A stretch of 64,000 bases of DNA, taken from Neodiprion pinetum. Its lineage: Eukaryota > Arthropoda > Insecta > Hymenoptera > Diprionidae. This document shows, in pieces, positions 22,621 through 33,003 of the stretch. The notes beneath the pieces are model-generated. The model saw only the letters and a program-made list of their open reading frames with translations, did not search any database and had not been told where the DNA came from. Numbering within the stretch: position 1 is the first letter of the stretch; every line of letters starts with the position of its first letter. The position numbers and the translations under genes were made by a program. The stretch lies in contig NC_060232.1 of NCBI RefSeq assembly GCF_021155775.2, forward strand, positions 17,801,922 through 17,865,921, written 5' to 3'.

Positions 22621-22880
22621 GGGAACGATGCGCACTGCGTTCTGCGCATATCGGAGGGTAAAATGACGTCAGAGATGCGGTGCGCACTGCGTTCTGCGCA
22701 TCTCGGAGGGAAAAATGACGTCAGAGACGACTGGGTCCGCCCTTTATCCGACCCGCCATCCCTAAATTTTTGGCTTTTATTGCCCTCCCGACTCTGCAGA
22801 GATGATGAAATTCATGTAAAAAATGACGTCAGAGGCGACGGGGTCCGCAGTCCCCCTCCCACCATCCCTAAATTTTTGGG
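22621..22880 (+). repeat. Short direct repeats with TGACGTCA-type sites
   Basis: A unit of about 50 bases (GCGCACTGCGTTCTGCGCAT, then TCGGAGGG, then AAAATGACGTCAGAG) occurs twice in tandem at about 22629-22725. A looser third part (AAAAATGACGTCAGAGGCGA, then GGGTCCGC, then CCATCCCTAAATTTTTGG) repeats 22715-22772 at 22817-22878. The palindrome TGACGTCA appears as TGACGTCAGAG three times. No gene is seen here. Confidence 0.65.
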
Positions 22881-22908
22881 TTTCATGAGTCGTTAAGCAG
22901 CGTGGGCC

Positions 22909-23346
22909 ATGTGGTGGGAAAAATCGGTCAACGAAAAGCGGGTGGCGAACAGTGTGTGGTGTGAGAAAAATCTTATCTTGCCCGCTCCTTACCGGATGGT
23001 ATGTGTACACATAGTTTTGGGTTTTACGACTCTTTATAGCGAACAAGTCCGAGCCTGCACATCCCCCGCCATTCTCTATGATATGTATGTTCGGTTTCAA
23101 ATGAGCTACCATAACAAAGAAGCTGAGCCTTTGCTATCGAGGCGTGAATTTATAAACCAAGCTCTCCTTATCGTCATCGATTGCTCCAAGCAGAACGAAA
23201 CATTGAAAACTGGACCTGTGAAAATTCGATTGGAATTTGACTGTAGCATTACGTTCCCACCACACATTTCTGCCTACTGCGTGATCTTGCATGATCGCAT
23301 TGTTGAATATAATCCGATCAGTGGTACTGTTAAAAGATTGGTATAA
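22909..23346 (+). pseudogene. C-terminal piece of a Polinton-type capsid-like protein
   Basis: The open frame gives 145 residues. The last 100 or so resemble the C-terminal part of the major-capsid-like protein of insect Polinton or adintovirus-type elements: YDMYVRFQ, then EPLLSRREF, then IVIDCSKQNETLKTGPVKIRLEF, given here in two overlapping pieces (IVIDCSKQNETLK and GPVKIRLEF), and AYCVILHDRIVEYNPISG near the stop. The N-terminal double jelly-roll region is absent. It lies just beyond the Penelope insertion, whose other side is the Polinton polymerase, so both probably belong to one decayed Polinton. The family assignment is from memory of the pattern and is moderate; a host protein fragment is possible. 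The first 25-30 codons are probably not original coding sequence. Confidence 0.45.
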
Positions 23347-23630
23347 GTGAATTTTGGAATAATGATATGTTTAATTAATATGAATATTGAAAATAATATG
23401 TATAATTTTACTCGTTAAAATTTAGAATCAGATAATTTAGAATAGAATAAGAAAACTAAATATAATTGATGTTGAATAAAAAAATTGTTAAAAGCATTCA
23501 AAACGCCGTTTTAAACCTTCCTTCAGGGGTCATTTCCCGGAATTTTTTCAATAGATCTAGCGGGTTTTACCCTATCCGATTTATGTGCAGCTTTCCTGCG
23601 CCAAACAAGTCTCGACAGTAATTATTTCAA

Positions 23631-23678
23631 GTGTGTGTGTGTGTATGCGTAAGCGCGTGTGTGTGTGTGTGTGTGTGT
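23631..23678 (+). repeat. (GT)n microsatellite
   Basis: Two GT runs separated by ATGCGTAAGCGC. Confidence 0.95.
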
Positions 23679-23893
23679 CGAATCCTATGAAAACAGCCAC
23701 CGAAAATGACCGGGGTGGGGAGCTAGGGGGGAGCTGGGGGGGAGCGCCGCCATCTTTGATTCAGAACCGGCATATATACACTACTAATTATCTATTTTTG
23801 ACGCATGTGCGTCTGGTGCCCAACAATCATATCTTTCTCTTATCGTATCTCTTTCCTATGTCCTATTATTCAGGTTAGTGACTGCGCCGTAGG

Positions 23894-24163
23894 GTGACCA
23901 ATTATCTCATTTCTTGGTTTAACCCTCGCGAGAAATTTTATCGTGTTACAAAATGGCGCCCAAAGTGGGGCCACGATAGTAACGAAAATAATTGGCTCAC
24001 AGTAGATATACTCGGTCGCTCGAGCAAGCGGTTGCCAATCGCATCATTGTCCCCGCTCGCACAAATGTTTCCAGGAATGCAAGAATTGGGATTTTTTTGT
24101 TTCAATTATGAATGTCAGCGAATAAAGGTATCTCCAGATTTGATAAATTTTGGATTTAATTAG
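23894..24163 (+). CDS. Unrecognised short open frame
   Basis: An 89-residue frame with Trp-rich segments (FYRVTKWRPKWGHDSNENNW) and a C-terminal FFCFNYECQRIKVSP. I recognise no family. It lies in the non-element stretch between the Polinton remnant and the Academ-like element, and is followed by an A+T-rich region with a T run at about 24209-24222. It could be a transposon fragment or chance; no splice or promoter signal supports it. Confidence 0.2.
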   Translation: MTNYLISWFNPREKFYRVTKWRPKWGHDSNENNWLTVDILGRSSKRLPIASLSPLAQMFPGMQELGFFCFNYECQRIKVSPDLINFGFN

Positions 24164-24422
24164 CAGACGCTGAACCAAAATAATTAACCATTCCCAGCCC
24201 GAATACTTTTTTTTTTTTTTTTAATAAATATTATTTTTTTATTGATATTGTTAGGTACGGATAGGGTAAGTAATCAACACGGTCTTGTTGATTATACTAG
24301 ATTTATTTACCCACAGTTCTGTTACGGCGGTGCCGGAGCGCCTGAGTACTGGCCTGGGGTCAGTACGCAACTGCCTAACGTGAGAGCGCTGTCTGAGAGT
24401 AGCGAGTGCGCTGCTAGCCGTA

Positions 24423-26023
24423 TTAGTCTAGTCGAGAAGTGAGTTTTCTGCGAAAATTAGTTACAGGTCTCGTAAAAATATGAGCGATAGCTCATTCGAT
24501 CCGGAATCACAACCCGAAAAAGGAGTTTTTTGGATTTTTTCTGCCGATCAAAATTACGATTGCTATTAACAAAAAACTAAAAAAAAAACGCCCTTTCGTT
24601 TTTTGGCTATAACTCAAAAATTATAAGTGATAGCGAAATTTAAAAAAAAAGATCCTAAAAGAGAAGGAAATTTCCGATGAAAAACTCCGTACTCCCGGAA
24701 TTCTAGCTCCATTATTTATAATTTTAATTTAACGCTGAAAGTAGGCTTCCGCGCGGCAGTTTCAGCATGCGCGCGCCGCCACTATAGAGAGTACTGCACA
24801 TATAATAATTTTTTTATGTCATTTAATGTTTTTTAAAAAATTTGAAAAAATTCAGGGGTCATTTAGAGACTTCAAAGAATACGGTCCCGTTAGAATTTTA
24901 TGTCTATCTCAATTTTTCAAAAAGTTATGCAATTGTTAAGTAACTAACTTTTTCCGGGTTTCCGTTATTCAAGAACCCGGTATAAAAGTTTAAATAATAA
25001 ACCTAAAAATATTTTGCTTCTAGGAGCCTTTTTTTATAAGCATGCTGAATAAGATGACGTCAGAAAACATTTATGAAATTTTTTATTTTGTTAATTATGA
25101 ATTTTCACAGTAACAAAAAATGTAAAATTCAAAATATTGTTGTTAAAAAAATTTTTTTTTCAATATGTTGAGCTATCACTGATTTCAACTCTATTTTAGA
25201 CATCAATCAGTACCAGTTTTAATTTTTTTATGTCATTTGTTTATAAATTGTTTATAAACAAACTTATAAATTTACAATTTTTCAAAATTTTTTTCTTACC
25301 ATATGGTTGGAATGTAGAAATAATGATTTTTGAAAAGAAAATTTTTTCTTAAAAACATTATCTTATTGTTGTTAATCGTTTGTCTCATTTTTTCATTACT
25401 TAAATAAATTATTAAGAAATCGTTTTTTTTTATAAAAATCATCCTTAACATTTCTCAATAGAAAAGCGGAAAAATTTTTTTTTTCAATCAACAATTTGTT
25501 CATTTATTTATTTAACAATTTATTATAAACTATTTTTTTTATTTGTTATAATTTTTTTTCAAGAAGATCAAAAAATTACAAAAACAGCTACCTGCAACAA
25601 TATGGCAAAAAAAGTTTTCTTCCATTTTTAAAAAATTATCTTGTTTTTTTAACACGGCTTAGTCCAGCGCCGACTCGATTTGTTAACTAACAACTTGCTG
25701 TAACTTTGCAACTATTGCAGATACAGTTTTCGACCTTCGTGTCATTTTTGTGCAGCATGAGTTAAGCTTCCTCATAAAATTTTAACCTCACGTTTATTAA
25801 TTATAGTTTACTAATTACACGCTTTTATTTACAAAAGTTTACATTGTCTATTCCTTACAACCCTTATATCTCATAAACAATTAATGTTACGACAGATATG
25901 CTCCAAGGCATTCATATCACCCGATTATCAAACTATTCGAATATATTTTTTTTATATTTTTAATCTTATTTGTTTATGAGATTTTGGAATTTTTCTTCAA
26001 TTATAACATATTTTATGGTCTTC
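24423..26023. repeat. Left terminal inverted repeat, copy B
   Basis: About 1.6 kb, matching the reverse complement of 31405-33003 with scattered substitutions and small indels. It is very A+T-rich with long A and T runs and codes for nothing I recognise. The match stops at about TTTTATGGTCTT. Confidence 0.85.
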
Positions 26024-26160
26024 TTTTTGGAAAGAAAATTGGATAGAGGAGATGAGGAATAAATCGTCAAAATAATAAGCAATAGTTACGTGAAAAATCA
26101 TTTTTATTTATTACAGATGATAAATGTGTCAAGTTGTAAAATAATTGGATTAATTATTAA

Positions 26161-29100
26161 TTATTTCTTCCTTCTGCGCTTTGATGAAGGTTGGTCGCCT
26201 GATGTGGATGTGGAAGGGGTTGATTTTTTGTGAACATCGCGAGATTGTTGATCAGTCAACGAGTTATTTTCTTCATTATCATCATTGTCATCTTCATCTT
26301 CGTTATCATCACTGTCAGTACCATAAATACCTCGGATGATTTGAAGGTATCCAGGTTTGACAATAAATTCGCTTGCCGATGCCTCTGGATTCTGATCTTC
26401 TGTTACGCTGTCGTCGGTGTCGTCGTCGTTGTCGTCGTCATCATCATTTCCTCCGATAATATCGGCTGAATTTAAACATGTTTCTCCATGGCAGGATTTA
26501 CAGGCTCTAGTACACTGCAGTCCTGCTTTTCTGCAGCCGCATCTTGAGCCACAGTTACTGGTAGAGCAGGAGCAGTGGACCATTGTTAAGAGCTCCTGCG
26601 GTGCTAATGGCTCATTGGTGCGAAGTGGAAGAAACATTGTCTCGGTCTTCTTCCAGCCCCAATCTTCAGGATTAATGAAGTTTCCTTGCCACATTTGGAC
26701 TTGTAAATAAGTTCTCAGCGAATGTTGGTAAGTCGCGCCTGATGTTGGTGGCAACAAGGCTAAGTTTAGAGCCGACGATTTACGTGCGACACCAGCGAAT
26801 TTTTCTTCCCGTGCCTCTTTCATAGTTTGTTTTTTTGAGCGGAATAGCTTCAACATTATTGCTTCTCCGGCTGCCTTGACTTCTTCTTGCGACGAACTCG
26901 GATTATAAAAAGTCTATACTAGCCCTTCAGTACTCAAATCTGTCTGCAATAATGTTAATAAAAACTTTTTACCCTTCATAAAGATAGAACTCACCGTGTC
27001 ACAGCCGGAAAAAGCGTGCCAGAACAGGATGAATTTTTTGAACGCCTTATTGTCTGTAGATAAAATTATAGTGTCCGGCTGTTTTAAAATTCGTGGCTTC
27101 AACATGCTGACTGTAACATCCTCTGGAGTAAGACCAATCATGAGTACCGCAAGATCTACATCTGTCCCAACAATAACGTCTTTTTTATTAGTCGTCTGAG
27201 CGGCATCGATGGCCGTTTGAACGATGAGAGCGTCCGCGTCTTCTTGCGCTTGGAAAACTGTTAATTCATGCCGATTTTCTAAGTAAAAAATCAAGTCCTT
27301 TATAAATTTGGCTTTATTTTTACTATTAGACAAAAAGAAATCTTTTTCACGAGGAGCTTTCATATCCATTGTAAAATTAATTTCTGGAGAAACTTTTTTA
27401 AACACTCTCCTGTAGCGCTCATAGGACTTAATTCCCATGCTTTCAGGATCATAACCGTCAAAAACTATCGTTGCACTGGGAGAGTAATGCTTTATAATAT
27501 AAGTCTCGTAAGTTTCAAATAATTCTCGTACTGTTAAATTTTTAGGCCAACAAACTTTATGGAGTAAATAACCTTCGTCAACAACAAATTTTGCATCTGC
27601 AAAGTCCTTTTGGATGTACGAGGTAGATTTTAATGATTTGTACAATTCAGACTTTTGGCTTTCTCGCATAATGCCCTGTTCGTTAAAAAGAGCTATAGGA
27701 TACGGTGCTAATTCGTATTCTATGGCATCTTTTATTAGATTTTTATTGTCAATGAGACCAGCTGCGATTCTTTGAAAAATCAGCGTCGTATTCACTGAGA
27801 CTTTCTCATTTTCGATTTCAATAACCGGTGTCGTACTAATTAGTGTCTTTACGCTGTTTGATTTACTGTGTTTGTATGTATCGGCATTGGAACCGATCAT
27901 GTTCTTCATACTTTGCAGGCCTTTTGCAATGGCTTGGTGATCAACTGTTGAATCTGCAACAAGTCCGCTTGAGAGAGAAATCAACTTGTTCGGCCGACAC
28001 TCAAAAACACCATGCTCATGTAGCCAATCCTTAAAAGTTTGAGTATCCTCTTTGTCCTGCTTTTGGCGAGAATACGTCAACTCAACGTGCTGATCTGACG
28101 ACGAAGATCTGCAGTCTGCAATCTGTTCCAGCTGATCCAACACATCGAAAGCATATGGCATTCCCAAAATAAACCGCGAAACTACACTGTCAGTCATTGT
28201 TCGACCATGCTTTGTTCCTTCCTTACCAGTCCCGAAAAAACGCATAGCTGTTTGCTCGATCGTCATATCTGACCATACCCCAGACCACGGTTTTTCAGTT
28301 CTCCGGATAGTGAATAGACCTTTATCTGTGAAAGCCATGTATTCATCAACATCCATAACATTCTTCAACTTCTCCATATCCTGAAGATATATCTGAGCGC
28401 CCTTGATGTAGTTAAAATGACCAGCAGCATGGAAAACTGGCAACATTTCGCGGATACACTGTAGATGTGAATTCCAGTTCCCGTTTCTCTCGGCATCAAT
28501 GAACTTTAAAGCTGTCATAACCATATGGAAATATTGTATCCACAGTTCAGCTGTCGGGCCTCTTAGTTTTAATGTGCTTATAGCACTTAAAAATAGGTAA
28601 TACATAGCTTTACAGTCATTGTCATCGTCGATTACGTTGGATTTTGGTGGATTCTCTCTAAAATTCTTCAATAAATCTGTCAATTTTCTTGATTTTCCAT
28701 CGATGACCCGTTGTATGCTCATAACTGACGGCGCAGCTCTGCGAGGATCGGAAGATTTAATAACTTCTATATCAGAGTGACTGTTTATATTTTCTTCAGT
28801 ACTGGCTGCTTCTGCAATCAACTCACCGATGGCTGTTGCTGCTGAAATATGACCGCGTATAGCTCGGGAGTAGGATTTACAATTCAAGATTTTGTCAACC
28901 GAATTCGGCGCAAATACCGTAGTAAACAGTTCTTTAAGACCAGAACCACCCATTATCGTCCCCACTGCTTTTAAATATGACATTAATAAGTGAAACCCGC
29001 CTAAACGAAGTTGCACAGCGTTCAAGTCTTTATCCTGCGTATTACATAGTATTTGCTTAGCTTTAATCCATAAAGCGTAGTCGAAAGTAACAAAACAAGT

Positions 29101-31017
29101 CTTCATATGAATTTTCTTCGCGTGATTAGTAGCATAGTGTAAAGCCGTGTATATTGTTTGGTGATTTGATGGGTCTTGATCAATAATTGGTAGAAGAAGA
29201 ATTCTAGAAACGTGACATTGACTATCTTCCGAAACTTTTTCTAGGAAACCTCTGGCACTCGGTATCTCCCATACTTTTAAATAACGACCCCATAGATAAG
29301 TTGTATATACAGGTGTTAATCCTGGCACAATGGTTCCAAACTTGTACTGTTGAACATCTTCGTACACTATTGATTTTAATGATGTTCCGTGATCGATATA
29401 ATTTTCAAGCGGAACGTTCCCAAAAGAAGCGACTTCAGCAGCGCGGGGCAATTTTGGCAATTTTCGCACTGGATTGCCAGTTCCTAATGCTGATGGTGGG
29501 TGGAGAGCAACTATAGCAGCGGCTACCTGTATGGTATTTTTACCATCTAATGTCTGCGCATTATGGTCGGCATTATCATACACGTACTGGCCGAAAACTG
29601 GTGGTGTTATTGTTGTAACTTCTGCTTTTATAGCTGACATCTCGTGTAGCGCAACATCGTAATATGTAGCACAAACGCCCAAGTTAGAAAGAAGATTAAC
29701 TATTAGCTTTGATCCGCTTTTACGGTTTATGTAAAGGCCAGTTGCGTGATGGAAACTGGAGATAAATGACTTTGGCCGAATTGCAGAAATGATCGAATGG
29801 GCAGGATAATTTTTCTTCACTTTAATTTTCTTCTCGTTGTTATCGTAAGACAAAAATTCGTCTGCAGTGTTTTGATCTAGAAAATGATATAAAAGATTAT
29901 CATTATAAGTTAATAAAAACAGAGTAAAGTAATTACTACCTACAGAAAAACTAAGGTTGATACTATAAACATACCTTGTACCGGAGGATCACTTGCTAAG
30001 ATTTCAATACTAATCGATTTGTCAGTGCTGAGAGTTTCATTCCGTTTCTTTCGGACAAATCTATCCAACATAACGATACTTAAAAAAGTGTTTAAATAAC
30101 TAGGAATATCCGTTTCAACGTCGTTTAAGAAATGTGCCGAAGAAGGATGGGTTTTGTTGTCATAATTGGTACTTTTGATTTGCTTTCGCACTAATTCCGC
30201 AGCAGTTTTAATGATCCTCAAACGTTCATGTTCTTTCTTCTCTTCTTGATGCAAATACCAATATTCGTCAACAGGAAACGTTCCGGTACCAGAATAACAA
30301 ATAATGGTATCTTTCCGAGCGCGTGTCACTATGGTTATATCTTCGCCATATTTTATTTCCAAATAGTTCAAAATAGTTTTATCGCATAAGATGTTATTTC
30401 CCACTTTTTGTAATTCTTTGATTGTAAATTGACATTCTTCATGATTCTCTATATAATTGTAAATTGGCTACATTGTATTTTCAACAACTTGATCGGATGT
30501 ACTACTGGATGCTGATTGCCGTGGTTTATATTTAAATTTGTCAAAACAATTTTTGTGATAACGAGCATTTACTTCAACTAGAGACGGGATGGGAGCAATT
30601 AGAGACATAACACTCATTCCCAGTTCATCGTTACGTTCCTGAGCAATTGCTATAAGTTTTTCTTTCATTATATCGTCTGATATAACATACTTATCTGAAG
30701 AACATTTAGCCCAACTTTTATTACAAAATATACACAAGGAACTAAAGTCAAAACCTTCGATTGAACTAGACCGTGAAGTTCGTCCTGAACGTGGAGAACC
30801 AACTCCTTTCGGGATTTTTTTTTGCCAGAGTAGAATATTGTAAATTACATTGTTGATGAATAACAATTTCGGTTTGTTTTTCAAGCCATTTCCAATTCTT
30901 GTCACCATATTGTCGACTGAGAGCGGTGAGAGTTTCAATCCTTTTCGATTCAACATTTTTAAGGTCGCCGACATTTAACGTTTTCTTGCAAATAAAACAG
31001 TTCTTGGAAGTATCCAT
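26161..31017 (-). pseudogene. Academ-like transposase with XPG-like nuclease and CXC tail
   Basis: Exon 1 (31017-29975) starts MDTSKNCFICKK and has a second Cys motif (SLCIFCNKSW). An intron of 98 bases (29877-29974) with GT-AG ends joins exon 2 (29876-26161) in frame. Exon 2 has nuclease-like motifs TIVFDGYDPESM, EDADALIVQTAID, IVGTDVDLAVLMIGL and AFSGCDTVSSIFMKGK, resembling XPG/FEN acidic active-site segments. It is followed by LPPTSGATYQHSLRTYLQVQ, GNFINPEDWGWK and a nine-Cys block (CSCSTSNCGSRCGCRKAG onward) with a basic C-terminus. Breaks are a frameshift in T9 (30815-30823), an in-frame TAG at 30468-30470 and an in-frame TAG at 26914-26916, just after the nuclease core. The product would cut and move the element; the mechanism is not established here. 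Confidence 0.8.
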
Positions 31018-31404
31018 GTTTGTAACAGTATAATATATGAAATAACTTGTATAGATAATGTCGTAATGTAGCAATTAATAAATAAAATACTATAAGTTTA
31101 ACACAATATAAAAACACATGCAAAGTTTAAGAAAGAAAATAAAATATTTCAGTCACAAGTACAAGAACTCACGAAACACTACTGAACGTTACGAGAGTTC
31201 ACTACCGAATGACGATCGCCCTAAAGAAAGCAAGCTAGAGATTACTTTGTAAGACATCAAATAAATACTTTCAAATACAAAACAACGATCATATTCTGTA
31301 TTCCAATATAAATAATAATTAAAGAAATAGTAAGATTGAATTTAACGATATAATAAACAAAAAAAATGTGTAATTTCAATTACTATATACTTTCGAAATC
31401 TTAA

Positions 31405-33003
31405 AAAAGACCATAAAATATGTTATGATTGAAGAAAAATTCCAAAATCTCATAAACAAATGAGATTAAAAATATAAACAAAATATATTCGAATAGTTTA
31501 ATAATCGGGTGATAAGAATGCCTTGAAGCATATTTGTCGTAACATTAATTGTTTATGAGATATAAGGGTTGTAAGGAATAGACAATGTTAACTTTTGTAA
31601 ATAAAAGCGTGTAATTAGTAAACTATAATTGATAAACGTTAGGTTAAAATTTTATGAGGAAGCTTAACTCATGCTGCACAAAAATGACTTGAAGGTCGAA
31701 AACTGTATCTGCAATAGTTGCAAAGTTACAGCAAGTTGTTAGTTAACAAATCGAGTCGGCGCTGGACTAAGCCGTGTTAAAAAAACAAGATAATTTTTTA
31801 AAAATAGAAGAAAACTTTTTTTGCCATATTGTTGCAGGTAGCTGTTTTTGTAATTTTTTGATCTTCGTGAAAAAAAATTATAAAAAATAAAAAAAATAGT
31901 TTATAATAAATTGTTAAATAAATAAATGAACAAATTGTTGATTGAAAAAAAAAATTTTTCTGCTTTTCTATTGAGAAATGTTAAGGATGATTTTTAGAAG
32001 AAAAACGATTTCTCTATAATTTATTTAAGTAATGAAAAAATGAGACAAGCGATTAACAACAATAAGATAATGTTTTTAAGAAAAAATTTTTTTTTCAAAA
32101 ATCATTATTTCTACATTCCAACCATATGGTAAGAAAAAAATTTTGAAAAATTGAAAATTTATAAGTTTGTTTATAAACAATTTATAAACAAATGACATAA
32201 AAAAATTAAAACTGGTATTGATTGATGTCTAAAGTAGAGTTGAAATCAGTGATAGCTCAACATATTGAAAAAAAAATTTTTTCAACAACAATATTTTGAA
32301 TTTTACATTTTTTGTTACTGTGAAAATTCATAATTAACAAAATAAAAAATTTTATAAAAGTTTTATGACGTCATCTTATTCAGCATGCTTATAAAAAAAG
32401 GCTCCCAGAAGCAAAATATTTTTAGGTTTATTATTTAAACTTTTATACCGGGTTCTGTAATAACGGAAACCCGGAAAAAGTTAGTTACTTAACAATTGCA
32501 TAACTTTTTGAAAAATTGAGATAGACATAAAATTTCAACGGGACCGTATTCTTTGATGTATCTAGATGACCCCTGAATTTTCTCAAATTTTTTAAAAAAC
32601 ATTAAATGACATAAAAAAATTATTATATGTGCAGTACTCTCTATAGTGGCGGCGCGCGCATGCTGAAACTGCCGCGCGGAAGCCTACTTTCAGCGTTAAA
32701 TTCAAATTATAAATAATGGAGCCTGAATTCCGGGAGTACGGAGTTTTTCATCGGAAATTTCCTCCTCTTTTAGGATCTTTTTTTCAAATTTCGCTATCAC
32801 TTATAATTTTTGAGTTTTAACCAAAAAACCAAAGGGCGTTTTTTTTCAGTTTTTTGTTAATAACAATCGTAATTTTGATCGGCAGAAAAAATCCAAAAAA
32901 TTCCTTTTTCGTGTTGTGATTCCGGATCGAATGAGCTATCGCTCATATTTTTACGAGACCTGTAACTAATTTCCGCAGAAAACTCACTTCTCGACTAGAC
33001 TAA
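31405..33003. repeat. Right terminal inverted repeat, copy B
   Basis: Partner of 24423-26023. The part up to 31944 is also present in copy A as 2472-3011. Confidence 0.85.

Larger units (their letters stand above)
24423..33003 (-). mobile_element. Academ-like DNA transposon, full copy B
   Basis: The element is bounded by inverted repeats that begin TTAGTCTAGTCGAGAAGTGAG at 24423 and end with the reverse complement at 33003. The repeats are about 1.6 kb each. The interior holds one transposase-like gene on the minus strand with XPG/FEN-like nuclease and CXC-type Cys-rich parts, a combination known from Academ transposons. Flanking bases (left ...CCGTA, right ATCTCC...) show no clear target-site duplication. 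Total length is about 8.58 kb. The superfamily name is inferred from domain content. Confidence 0.8.

Noticed and set aside
24423..33003. Target-site duplication for the Academ-like element
   Set aside because: I tried several terminus positions (TTAGTC, TAGTC, AGTC, GTC) and none gave matching 3-4 base flanks.
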